Shown piece after piece: positions 7,513 to 13,688 of a stretch of 18,591 nucleotides of DNA (positions are counted from its first letter, which is position 1; every line of letters starts with the position of its first letter). The stretch lies in the NCBI GenBank assembly GCA_937900485.1, contig CALCEL010000090.1:1-18591 (forward strand), read 5' to 3'. The notes under the pieces were generated by a model. That model was given only the letters and a program-made list of their open reading frames with translations, had not been told where the DNA came from and did not search any database. This stretch comes from an uncultured Prevotellaceae bacterium (GTDB lineage Bacteria; Bacteroidota; Bacteroidia; Bacteroidales; Bacteroidaceae). The translations under genes and the position numbers were made by a program.

Positions 7513-7677
7513 CATCAAGCCAAAGAGCAACTATAATAGTGCAAATTTACAATTAATTATAGAATCTGACAAGTTATTTGACTTTTTTATATTGATACTA
7601 TTACTTATAAATCTCGTGTCCCGTGTGCTTGTCTTGTGGTCTCTGTGGACGAGTGTTATTGTCCAGACATAAAAAAT
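7513..7677 (-). promoter_or_regulatory. CRISPR leader region
   Basis: The 165 bp between the last repeat and the tRNA-Asn terminator are AT-rich near the array and hold the array promoter. No open reading frame of note is present. By position next to the promoter-proximal repeat this is the leader, where Cas1-Cas2 should integrate. The sequence directly abutting the repeat on the minus strand is GGCTTGATG. The leader assignment is inferred from the direction of transcription. Confidence 0.7.
7542..7573 (-). promoter_or_regulatory. Promoter of the CRISPR array
   Basis: On the minus strand CTTG (7573-7570; consensus TTTG), 20 bp, then TAAATTTG (7549-7542) fit the Bacteroidetes promoter. The -7 element continues as GCACTATTA, nearly identical to GCACTAGTA at the tracrRNA promoter; both also share TATAATTAA just upstream. 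The start should fall near 7534-7537, about 22-25 nt before the first repeat. Confidence 0.75.
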
Positions 7678-7708
7678 GAGTCCTGCGAATCATCGATTCG
7701 CAGGACTC
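7671..7708 (-). terminator. Terminator of tRNA-Asn
   Basis: A perfect 14-bp stem, GAGTCCTGCGAATC (7678-7691) with 7695-7708, closes over an ATC loop. On the minus strand it is followed by six T (7676-7671). It starts 7 nt past the 3' end of the tRNA gene and insulates the CRISPR leader from tRNA transcription. Confidence 0.92.
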
Positions 7709-7715
7709 TGACTTG

Positions 7716-7789
7716 CGCTTCAGGATGGGCTTGAACCAACGACCCCATGATTAACAGTCATGTGCTCTAACCAACTGAGCTACTGAAGC
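7716..7789 (-). tRNA. tRNA-Asn(GTT)
   Basis: The 74-nt minus-strand cloverleaf has the acceptor stem GCTTCAG/CTGAAGC, D-arm AGCTCAGTTGGTTAGAGC, anticodon loop CTGTTAA (anticodon GTT, asparagine) and T-loop GGTTCAAGCC. The discriminator base is G, as usual for tRNA-Asn. The 3' CCA is not encoded and must be added after transcription. It is a single-gene unit with its own promoter and terminator, and it marks the edge between the CRISPR locus and housekeeping genes. Confidence 0.96.
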
Positions 7790-7815
7790 GGTTGCTTTGG
7801 TTTTGAAAAGCGATG

Positions 7816-7847
7816 CAAAGGTAAGGTCTTTTCTTATTATCTCCAAA
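7816..7847 (-). promoter_or_regulatory. Promoter of tRNA-Asn
   Basis: On the minus strand TTTG (7847-7844), 20 bp, TACCTTTG (7823-7816) is a perfect Bacteroidetes promoter. The start should lie near 7809-7811, about 20 nt before the tRNA 5' end. Confidence 0.8.
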
Positions 7848-7894
7848 TTTATTTGAGTAAATTATCCTTTTTCGGACAACTTTTTTTGCTGCTA

Positions 7895-7926
7895 TATGGA
7901 GATTAGGGATTATTTGCATAATTTTG
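7895..7926 (+). promoter_or_regulatory. Promoter of the flavoprotein gene
   Basis: TATG (7895-7898; consensus TTTG), 20 bp, TAATTTTG (7919-7926) gives a predicted start near 7932 and a leader of about 23 nt before the ATG at 7955. It is divergent from the tRNA-Asn promoter, with about 50 bp between the two -33 boxes. Confidence 0.55.
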
Positions 7927-7954
7927 TGTCATTCTTATATCAAATTTCTCTTTC

Positions 7955-9199
7955 ATGTCCTATAGAACAGCGATAATCGGGGGTGGGGCGGCTGGCTTCT
8001 TTTCTGCTATTGAGTTGAAGTCGGTGATGCCTGACATGTATGTTAAGATTTTTGAGCGTGGCAGGAAGGTGCTGTCTAAGGTTGAGATTTCCGGCGGCGG
8101 ACGTTGTAACTGTACCAATTCCTTTGCTGAAGTCAAGAGTCTGAGTCAGGTCTATCCTCGAGGTGATAAGCTGTTGAAAAGACTGTTTAAGATTTTCGGT
8201 CCCCGTGACGTTTTCGAGTGGTTTGAGTCGCATGGTGTGCCGCTCGTCACTCAGGATGACAATTGTGTCTTTCCGCAAGCGCAGGACAGTCACGTCATCA
8301 TCGATTGTTTTATGCGTGAGGCTGAGACACGTGGAGTGAGGATTGAGGTCAGTCACAAGGTCAGGGGTATAGAGAGAGTCACTAAGGTGGGTGACTTCCA
8401 TGGCGGTTCTGACGCTTTTCTGATAGACGGTGAGGAGTTTGACTTCGTGATTATGACGACTGGAGGCATGTCTGACGGTGCTTCCTCTTTCTTCCGTGAC
8501 ATGCTGGGTGAGTCTATCATCGATCCTATACCGAGTCTGTTCACTTTCTCAATAAACGACGCTCGTCTCCATCACTTGATGGGACTCGTGGTGGAGAATG
8601 TGCTGACGAGTGTGCCAGGCACTAAGTTCAAGTCTGAGGGACCTCTTCTCATCACTCATTGGGGTGTGAGTGGACCGGCAATACTACGTCTGTCATCGTA
8701 CGCCGCCCGTTATCTGAGTGAGAGAGACTACCGCGCGGGACTGTCGGTCAACTGGACCGGAGAGCGTAACACGGAGAATGTGCGTGACTATCTGTCTTCT
8801 GTCATCAGTGAGAATCGTAGCAAGATGCTCAGCTCTTACAGACCTTATAATATTCAGCAGAGACTGTGGGATTACCTGCTCTTGAAGCTGGGTAAGAGAT
8901 GCAGGTGGGACGAGCTGGGTAATAAGGATGTCAACCGCCTGACTGAGTTGCTCACTAACGATATATATCAGATTGACGGCAAGGGCACGTTCAAGGAGGA
9001 GTTCGTCACTTGCGGTGGGGTGGCTCTTGACGCTGTCAATCCCAACACGATGGAGTGTAAGAGTGTCAGTGGACTGTTCTTCGCTGGTGAGGTGCTCGAC
9101 ATAGACGGTGTCACTGGAGGTTTTAACTTTCAGGCTGCTTGGACCACGGCTTATGTATGCGCGCATGGTGTTTTAGGTAAAGTAAATAAAGGTCAATAA
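7955..9199 (+). CDS. YhiN/HI0933-family FAD-dependent oxidoreductase
   Basis: This 414-residue flavoprotein belongs to the HI0933/YhiN (BaiN-like) family of cytoplasmic oxidoreductases. The N-terminal FAD-binding Rossmann motif IIGGGAAGFFSA is at residues 7-18, and the family signature SGGGRCNCTN at 46-55. The C-terminal FAD motif GLFFAGEVLDIDGVTGGFNFQ is near 372-393, and it ends in the AAWTTAYVCA helix that closes the cofactor site. Length and motif order are normal for the family. The physiological substrate of most members is unknown; one gut member was reported to act in bile-acid reduction, but that does not transfer here. It starts about 23 nt after a predicted promoter and is followed after 12 nt by the nucleotidyltransferase-like gene, so the two probably form an operon. 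Confidence 0.9.
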   Translation: MSYRTAIIGGGAAGFFSAIELKSVMPDMYVKIFERGRKVLSKVEISGGGRCNCTNSFAEVKSLSQVYPRGDKLLKRLFKIFGPRDVFEWFESHGVPLVTQDDNCVFPQAQDSHVIIDCFMREAETRGVRIEVSHKVRGIERVTKVGDFHGGSDAFLIDGEEFDFVIMTTGGMSDGASSFFRDMLGESIIDPIPSLFTFSINDARLHHLMGLVVENVLTSVPGTKFKSEGPLLITHWGVSGPAILRLSSYAARYLSERDYRAGLSVNWTGERNTENVRDYLSSVISENRSKMLSSYRPYNIQQRLWDYLLLKLGKRCRWDELGNKDVNRLTELLTNDIYQIDGKGTFKEEFVTCGGVALDAVNPNTMECKSVSGLFFAGEVLDIDGVTGGFNFQAAWTTAYVCAHGVLGKVNKGQ

Positions 9200-9211
9200 T
9201 AATTATACGTT

Positions 9212-10330
9212 ATGAATCTGTTGATTGAGTTGCTGCAAGTGGCTTTAGGAAGTAGGGACAGGCTGTCTCGTCAGCCTTCTGACAGTGACTGGGAGTATGT
9301 CTTTGTCAAAGCCAAGGAACAGACCATCGCCGGTGTCTTGTTTGACGGTATCGAGAAACTGGATGTGTCTCAGCGTCCGTCGAAGCATCTGCTCATGAGC
9401 TGGTATGCCTACGTGGAGCGACTGGAGAGGAGAAACGACAAGATGAATTATTTCTCGAGGAATGTCATGATGCGTTTCATGCAAGACGGATTCCGCGTGC
9501 TGGTTCTCAAGGGACAGGGCAACGCTATGATGTATGACAATCCGAGAAGACGTCATCCTGGCGACATTGACCTTTGGTTGACGGTTCCAGGTAAGACGCC
9601 GCGAGAGGGACGTGATGACGTGGTGAGGTATGTGCTGAAGTATTGTCCTACCTCTCAGGTGTTATACCATCATACGGTCTTCGATGTGCTGACGAAGAGT
9701 GAAGGCATCGAGATAGAGCCTCATTACCTGCCCACTTGGCTTTGTAACCCTTTCAGAAACGCTGTTCTGCAGAAATGGTTCGAGAAGGAGGTGGACCGTC
9801 AGTTCGAGAACAGAAAGATTGAGCTGCCGGGTGACGTCGGTTTCATCTATGTGCCGACGAATGACTTCAACATAACGTTTCAGCTCATTCATATCTACCG
9901 CCATCTCTTCAGTGACGGCATAGGACTGAGACAGATTATAGACTATTATTATCTGCTCAAGCAGAATGAGCATAATGATATGCCTGACTTGTTAAGACGT
10001 ATCGGGCTGTCTGACTTTACCGCCGCCCTGATGTATGTCTTGAGTGTTGTCTGTGATCTCGACAGAAAGTGTATGTTGTGTGAGCCGAACGAGAAAGATG
10101 GTGTTTTTCTTTTGGAAGAGATAATGCGTGCCGGTAATTTCGGCCTGTATGACTCAAGGTCTGTGTTCGGCGATGACGAGGGACGTATCGACCGTTTCGT
10201 GAGACGGCAGAAGCGTCTGATGAAGTTCTTGACTTTTTGCCCGAGTGAGGTGTTCTGGAGCCTTTATTTCACTATCTGGCAGAGGTGTTGGCGTATCAAG
10301 AAAGGTTATACCACCTGGTCGGGCAGGTGA
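9212..10330 (+). CDS. NTP_transf_5-type putative nucleotidyltransferase
   Basis: The 372-residue protein carries the minimal nucleotidyltransferase core of the NTP_transf_5 family (polymerase-beta superfamily). It reads VLVLKGQGNAMMYDNPRRRHPGDIDLWL at about 96-122, with K100, G101 and the metal-binding pair D118/D120 in GDIDLW. The N-terminal 90 residues and the C-terminal half are helical and fit the family layout. No signal peptide or membrane segment is seen. Members occur next to glycan, peptide or sulfotransferase-type genes, but no substrate is known and none can be inferred here. It follows the flavoprotein gene by 12 nt, and its 3' end overlaps the convergent comF gene by 25 bp. Confidence 0.82.
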   Translation: MNLLIELLQVALGSRDRLSRQPSDSDWEYVFVKAKEQTIAGVLFDGIEKLDVSQRPSKHLLMSWYAYVERLERRNDKMNYFSRNVMMRFMQDGFRVLVLKGQGNAMMYDNPRRRHPGDIDLWLTVPGKTPREGRDDVVRYVLKYCPTSQVLYHHTVFDVLTKSEGIEIEPHYLPTWLCNPFRNAVLQKWFEKEVDRQFENRKIELPGDVGFIYVPTNDFNITFQLIHIYRHLFSDGIGLRQIIDYYYLLKQNEHNDMPDLLRRIGLSDFTAALMYVLSVVCDLDRKCMLCEPNEKDGVFLLEEIMRAGNFGLYDSRSVFGDDEGRIDRFVRRQKRLMKFLTFCPSEVFWSLYFTIWQRCWRIKKGYTTWSGR

Positions 10331-11073
10331 CCTGTGTCTGTGTACGGCATGCCTTTGTTCTGTCCTGCTATGGATAGTGTCAGTACGGATATGCGTATCT
10401 GTACGTCTGCTGCCGCTATAGTCTCCGCGAGTGATGACACCGTAGCGCCTGTGGTAAGTACGTCGTCTATGATTAGCAAGTGTTTTCCTCGTATTATTTG
10501 TGTGTCTTTCACGTGGAAGATGTTCTTCACATTGTCTTGTCTCTCAGCTTGAGTCAGGTGTGTTTGTGTGACGTTGTTCGTGGTTCGTGTCACCGCGTTC
10601 CTCGCTATGGGTATGCCAGTCTCCTTACTTATTCCCTTCGCTATGTATTCGCATTGGTTATATCCTCTTTTCAGTTTCCTCTTCCATGAGAGCGGTACCG
10701 GAACGATAAGGTCGATGCCGTCGAAAAAGCCTGATTCAAGAATCTCTCTCGCGTATACTCTGCCGAGATATTCTCCCATGTACGGCGCCGCATTGTATTT
10801 GAGCGCCCATATCAGTCTCCTCACGTTATCTGAGTCATAGAAGAAGAAACTGACAGCTTTCTCGATGGGAAATCTACCCCAGAATATCTGTTCCATAGGG
10901 CTGTGTTCGGCGTGATGGTAGTTTGTCCTCGGTAGGGAGCAGAGGCATGAGAGGCAGATGTGGTTCTCCTGTGTCGACAGTCTGTCGCCGCAGCACAAGC
11001 AGTGGCGCGGAAGGAAGAAGTCTGCTGTTTCCTTCCATGCTTGTGTTATTATTTCAACCAGTGAGCGTCTCAT
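10306..11073 (-). CDS. comF: ComF-family phosphoribosyltransferase-like protein
   Basis: The 255-residue protein has the ComF layout. An N-terminal zinc-finger-like segment has paired cysteines (C25/C28 and C40/C43), and a type I phosphoribosyltransferase domain follows. Within it are VPVPLSWKRKLKRGYNQCE (124-142), the TQTHLTQAERQDNVKNIF segment (169-186) and the PRPP loop LLIIDDVLTTGAT (199-211) with D203/D204. In naturally competent bacteria ComF acts in the cytoplasm in DNA uptake; in Bacteroidetes its role is not established. The start codon overlaps the murI stop by 4 nt (ATGA), so the two are translationally coupled at the end of the minus-strand cluster. No clear terminator follows; its 3' end overlaps the convergent neighbour. 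Confidence 0.9.
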   Translation of the reverse strand: MRRSLVEIITQAWKETADFFLPRHCLCCGDRLSTQENHICLSCLCSLPRTNYHHAEHSPMEQIFWGRFPIEKAVSFFFYDSDNVRRLIWALKYNAAPYMGEYLGRVYAREILESGFFDGIDLIVPVPLSWKRKLKRGYNQCEYIAKGISKETGIPIARNAVTRTTNNVTQTHLTQAERQDNVKNIFHVKDTQIIRGKHLLIIDDVLTTGATVSSLAETIAAADVQIRISVLTLSIAGQNKGMPYTDTGHLPDQVV

Positions 11074-11885
11074 AGTGTTATTCTCTCTGACTCTACTTTG
11101 TCGTGCAGGAAGATACTTGCTGACTCAGTGAATTTGTCTGTCGACTCTGTAGTGTAATATTTGCATGTGCCCCCCTTGCTCAGCCTCATGTCCATGTCTG
11201 TATGCCTTGAGAGATAGTCCTCGAGGCTTTCCGCTATATATTTGCCTTGAGGTACCAACTGGATATTCTCAGGACAATAGAGGCGTATCTTGTCGAGTAA
11301 TAAAGGATAGTGTGTGCATCCTAATATTATGGTGTCGACGAGACTGTCCTGTGCGAGCAGCTTGTCTATTCCGTCTTTCACGAAGTAGTCAGCCCCCGGC
11401 TTGTCATACTCGTTATTCTCGACGAGTGGCACCCACATGGGACATGCTTGTCCCACTACCGTCATACCAGGATGGAGCTTCTCTATCTCCATCTTGTATG
11501 AGTCGGAGCGTATGGTGCCTTCTGTGGCGAGAACCCCCACGTGTCGTGTCACGGACAGCTTGCCCACGACCTCGGCGGTTGGTCTGATGACTCCCAGCAC
11601 CCTGTTGTCCGGGGCGTTTGCGGGCAGGTAGCTCTGTTGTATCGTTCGCAGAGCCTTAGCCGAAGCTGTGTTGCATCCAAGTATCACGAGTGGACAGCCT
11701 ATCTCGAACAGTTTCTTGACAGCCTGCAGTGTGAACTCATACACGACGTCGAACGAGCGTGTTCCGTAAGGAGCCCTGGCGTTATCGCCCAGATAAACAT
11801 AATCATACTGCGGCATACGTTTTCTTATGCCGTCGAGTATGGTCAGTCCTCCGAATCCTGAGTCGAATATGCCTATTGGTCCCAT
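11070..11885 (-). CDS. murI: Glutamate racemase
   Basis: MurI interconverts L- and D-glutamate in the cytoplasm and supplies D-glutamate for the peptidoglycan stem peptide. The 271-residue protein has all family marks: IGIFDSGFGGLT (4-15, D8 and S9), YLGDNARAPYG (31-41), the first catalytic cysteine C71 in LGCNTAS and the second, C190, in LGCTHYPLL. The length is normal. It lies only 5 nt downstream of the last Skp-like gene and overlaps comF by 4 nt, so it is co-transcribed with both and shares the envelope theme of the cluster. Confidence 0.96.
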   Translation of the reverse strand: MGPIGIFDSGFGGLTILDGIRKRMPQYDYVYLGDNARAPYGTRSFDVVYEFTLQAVKKLFEIGCPLVILGCNTASAKALRTIQQSYLPANAPDNRVLGVIRPTAEVVGKLSVTRHVGVLATEGTIRSDSYKMEIEKLHPGMTVVGQACPMWVPLVENNEYDKPGADYFVKDGIDKLLAQDSLVDTIILGCTHYPLLLDKIRLYCPENIQLVPQGKYIAESLEDYLSRHTDMDMRLSKGGTCKYYTTESTDKFTESASIFLHDKVESERITL

Positions 11886-11890
11886 GTCGT

Positions 11891-12472
11891 TTATTTGTTC
11901 AGAGCGTTTTTGACTATGTCACTGATGTCCTGTCCCTCACCTATTGACGTGTTGATGTATGGGTAAGCGTTACAGTCTGTGTTCAGGATGTATGAGAATT
12001 TATACTCCTCACCTATGTTGCGTATGACGTTGTTGAGCTGCTCGTATAGAGGCTTCATGGCTTCTGTCTCCGCTTCCTTGAGGGCTTTCTTTGCCTCGTT
12101 CTTGAACTCGATGCTTTGGTTCATCAGCTGCTGAAGCTCCTTCTGTCTCTTGAACATGATGTTCTCGGGGAAACTGCCCTGTCCGTCAATATACTCTGAG
12201 TATTTCTTGTTGAACTCCTGCTCAGCGCGCTCCATCTCTTTGTCGTATGTCTCTCTGAGCTCGTTGATGGTGTTTCTGACTGTTGTGTACTCAGGCATTG
12301 ACTTCAGTGCCTCCTCATAGCTGAGAAATCCGAAATGCTGAGTCTTGTATATGATTTTCCCAACGGTTTCAGCACTCGAAGAGGTAGTGGAAGCGTTATC
12401 TTCCACTACCTCTTGCGCTGATACCATAGTTGTAAGAGCTATCAGTGTCGCTGATACTATGGTTCTTTTCAT
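11891..12472 (-). CDS. OmpH/Skp-like periplasmic chaperone, divergent third copy
   Basis: This 193-residue secreted protein is the third of three tandem Skp-family members. A signal peptide (about 1-19, ending VSA before QE) is followed by a Ser/Thr/Glu-rich linker of about 25 residues that the other two copies lack. Then comes the family motif LKSMPEYTTVRNTINEL and a long charged coiled coil (about 70-140, rich in Glu, Lys and Gln) forming the tentacles. The C-terminal strand region ends in the family position DISDIVKNALNK. Skp-type proteins hold unfolded outer-membrane barrels in the periplasm on the way to BamA. Lower similarity to its neighbours and the linker suggest a specialised role, which is inference. 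It is 30 nt downstream of copy two and 5 nt upstream of murI. Confidence 0.85.
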   Translation of the reverse strand: MKRTIVSATLIALTTMVSAQEVVEDNASTTSSSAETVGKIIYKTQHFGFLSYEEALKSMPEYTTVRNTINELRETYDKEMERAEQEFNKKYSEYIDGQGSFPENIMFKRQKELQQLMNQSIEFKNEAKKALKEAETEAMKPLYEQLNNVIRNIGEEYKFSYILNTDCNAYPYINTSIGEGQDISDIVKNALNK

Positions 12473-12502
12473 ATTTCTGGTTTTATGTGTTCCGTTCTAA
12501 TA

Positions 12503-13000
12503 TTACTTGATGCCGAGCTTAGCCTTAACCTGTGTCGTCACGTCTGTGCTGAGAGTCTCGCTGATGAATGGTATACCTGATGTCACGTCCATGACATAGA
12601 CATATCCGCCAGCTACACCGATTTCCTTGATAGCTTCTGTGACCTTAGTTGTTATGGCCTGCATCTTTGTCTGCTGTGCCTTCTGAAGCTCCTCTTGAGA
12701 AGTCTGGTAGTACTGCTGCATGCGCTGCTGGAGATCCTGAAGCTCAGACTCTCTACGCTGCTTGACGGCGTCAGGGAGTGTGGCCTGATTCTTCTCGTAA
12801 TCATCGAGTTTTGTTTTGAACTCGTCCTGCATACGCTTAAGCTCGTCCTCATAAGTCTTTGTGAGATTCTGCATCTCTGTCTGCGCTGCCGTATACTCCG
12901 GCATTGACTGGATGATTGTTGCTGAGTTGACATGTGCGAATTTCTGTGCGAACACACTCACAGGAAGAGCCATGAGAGCCGCGATGATAATTTTCTTCAT
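12503..13000 (-). CDS. OmpH/Skp-like periplasmic chaperone, second copy
   Basis: The 165-residue protein has a signal peptide (1-18, cleavage after VFA) and the Skp N-terminal segment FAHVNSATIIQSMPEYTAAQ. It has a long Gln/Glu/Lys-rich coiled coil (about 40-120) and the C-terminal strand part YVYVMDVTSGIPFIS. This is the usual length and shape of an OmpH/Skp subunit, which forms a trimer with coiled-coil arms that cradle unfolded barrel proteins. It sits between the other two copies, 72 nt after the first and 30 nt before the third. The motif SMPEYT is shared with the third copy. Confidence 0.92.
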   Translation of the reverse strand: MKKIIIAALMALPVSVFAQKFAHVNSATIIQSMPEYTAAQTEMQNLTKTYEDELKRMQDEFKTKLDDYEKNQATLPDAVKQRRESELQDLQQRMQQYYQTSQEELQKAQQTKMQAITTKVTEAIKEIGVAGGYVYVMDVTSGIPFISETLSTDVTTQVKAKLGIK

Positions 13001-13072
13001 TTCTATTCTTATTATTTTTAGTTAATATACTTTATGTAGTGTCTGTTATTGGTTCTGATTCTTTACCTATAA

Positions 13073-13585
13073 TCAATATTTGTATCCGAGTTTCATTAGT
13101 ACCTCATCGCTGATGTCAATCTTTGGCGAGGCGTAAATGATACTGCCTCCTGACGCGCGGTCCAATATCAGCTGGTAGCCTTTTTGGTCTGATATGGCTT
13201 TTACGGCGCTGTAGATCTCATCGTTGATAGGTGACATCAGGCTCTGACGTTTCTTGAACAGCTCACCTTCGCTGCCGAAATACTTCTTCTTCAGCTCGCT
13301 GGCCTGTTTCTCTTTTGCCATTATAGCCTCCTCAGCTTTCGTCTTCTGAGCGTCTGACAGGAAGACGGACTCGGACTGGTATTTCTTATACATTGTCTCA
13401 ACCTCGGTGAGCAGTGAGTTGACCTCTCCCTCCCATTTCTTGGATACTTGGTTGAGCTGTTCGTTTGCTCTCTCGTAGGCAGGTATGTTCTTGAGTATAT
13501 ATTCCATGTCCACGAGCGCGAACTTCTGTGCGTCGGCAGTCATTGCTGCCAGCATCACTATAAGTGTCAATACAATTTTTCTCAT
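13073..13585 (-). CDS. OmpH/Skp-like periplasmic chaperone, first copy
   Basis: The 170-residue protein has a signal peptide (about 1-19, ending ADA before Q), the segment FALVDMEYILKNIPAYERA, a coiled-coil arm region (about 40-115) and the closing strands YQLILDRASGGSIIYASPKIDIS. These are the features of OmpH/Skp, the periplasmic holdase that delivers outer-membrane proteins to BamA, whose gene lies 103 bp upstream. A Bacteroidetes-type promoter in that gap may let the three chaperone genes be expressed separately from bamA. Confidence 0.93.
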   Translation of the reverse strand: MRKIVLTLIVMLAAMTADAQKFALVDMEYILKNIPAYERANEQLNQVSKKWEGEVNSLLTEVETMYKKYQSESVFLSDAQKTKAEEAIMAKEKQASELKKKYFGSEGELFKKRQSLMSPINDEIYSAVKAISDQKGYQLILDRASGGSIIYASPKIDISDEVLMKLGYKY

Positions 13586-13608
13586 AGTCTATTATTTTTA
13601 GTGCGATG

Positions 13609-13639
13609 CAAAGATATCGTTGTTTGAACTAGTCGCATA
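13609..13639 (-). promoter_or_regulatory. Possible promoter of the skp-skp-skp-murI-comF unit
   Basis: On the minus strand TATG (13639-13636; consensus TTTG), 19 bp, TATCTTTG (13616-13609) fits the Bacteroidetes promoter. It lies in the bamA-skp gap and would start transcription about 20 nt upstream of the first chaperone gene. The -7 element is perfect; the -33 element is one base off. Confidence 0.6.
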
Positions 13640-13688
13640 GGGAAAAGATATATTTAACAAGGTGAAATCCCTATTCAGATTAGGAATA

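Noticed and set aside
7409..7672. 87-codon plus-strand frame across the last repeats and leader
   Set aside because: Begins within CRISPR repeats and continues in the non-coding leader; no protein features.
13638..13673. TAGGGA/TCCCTA inverted repeat after bamA as a terminator
   Set aside because: Only 6 bp with a 24-nt gap and no T-run on the minus strand; too weak to call.
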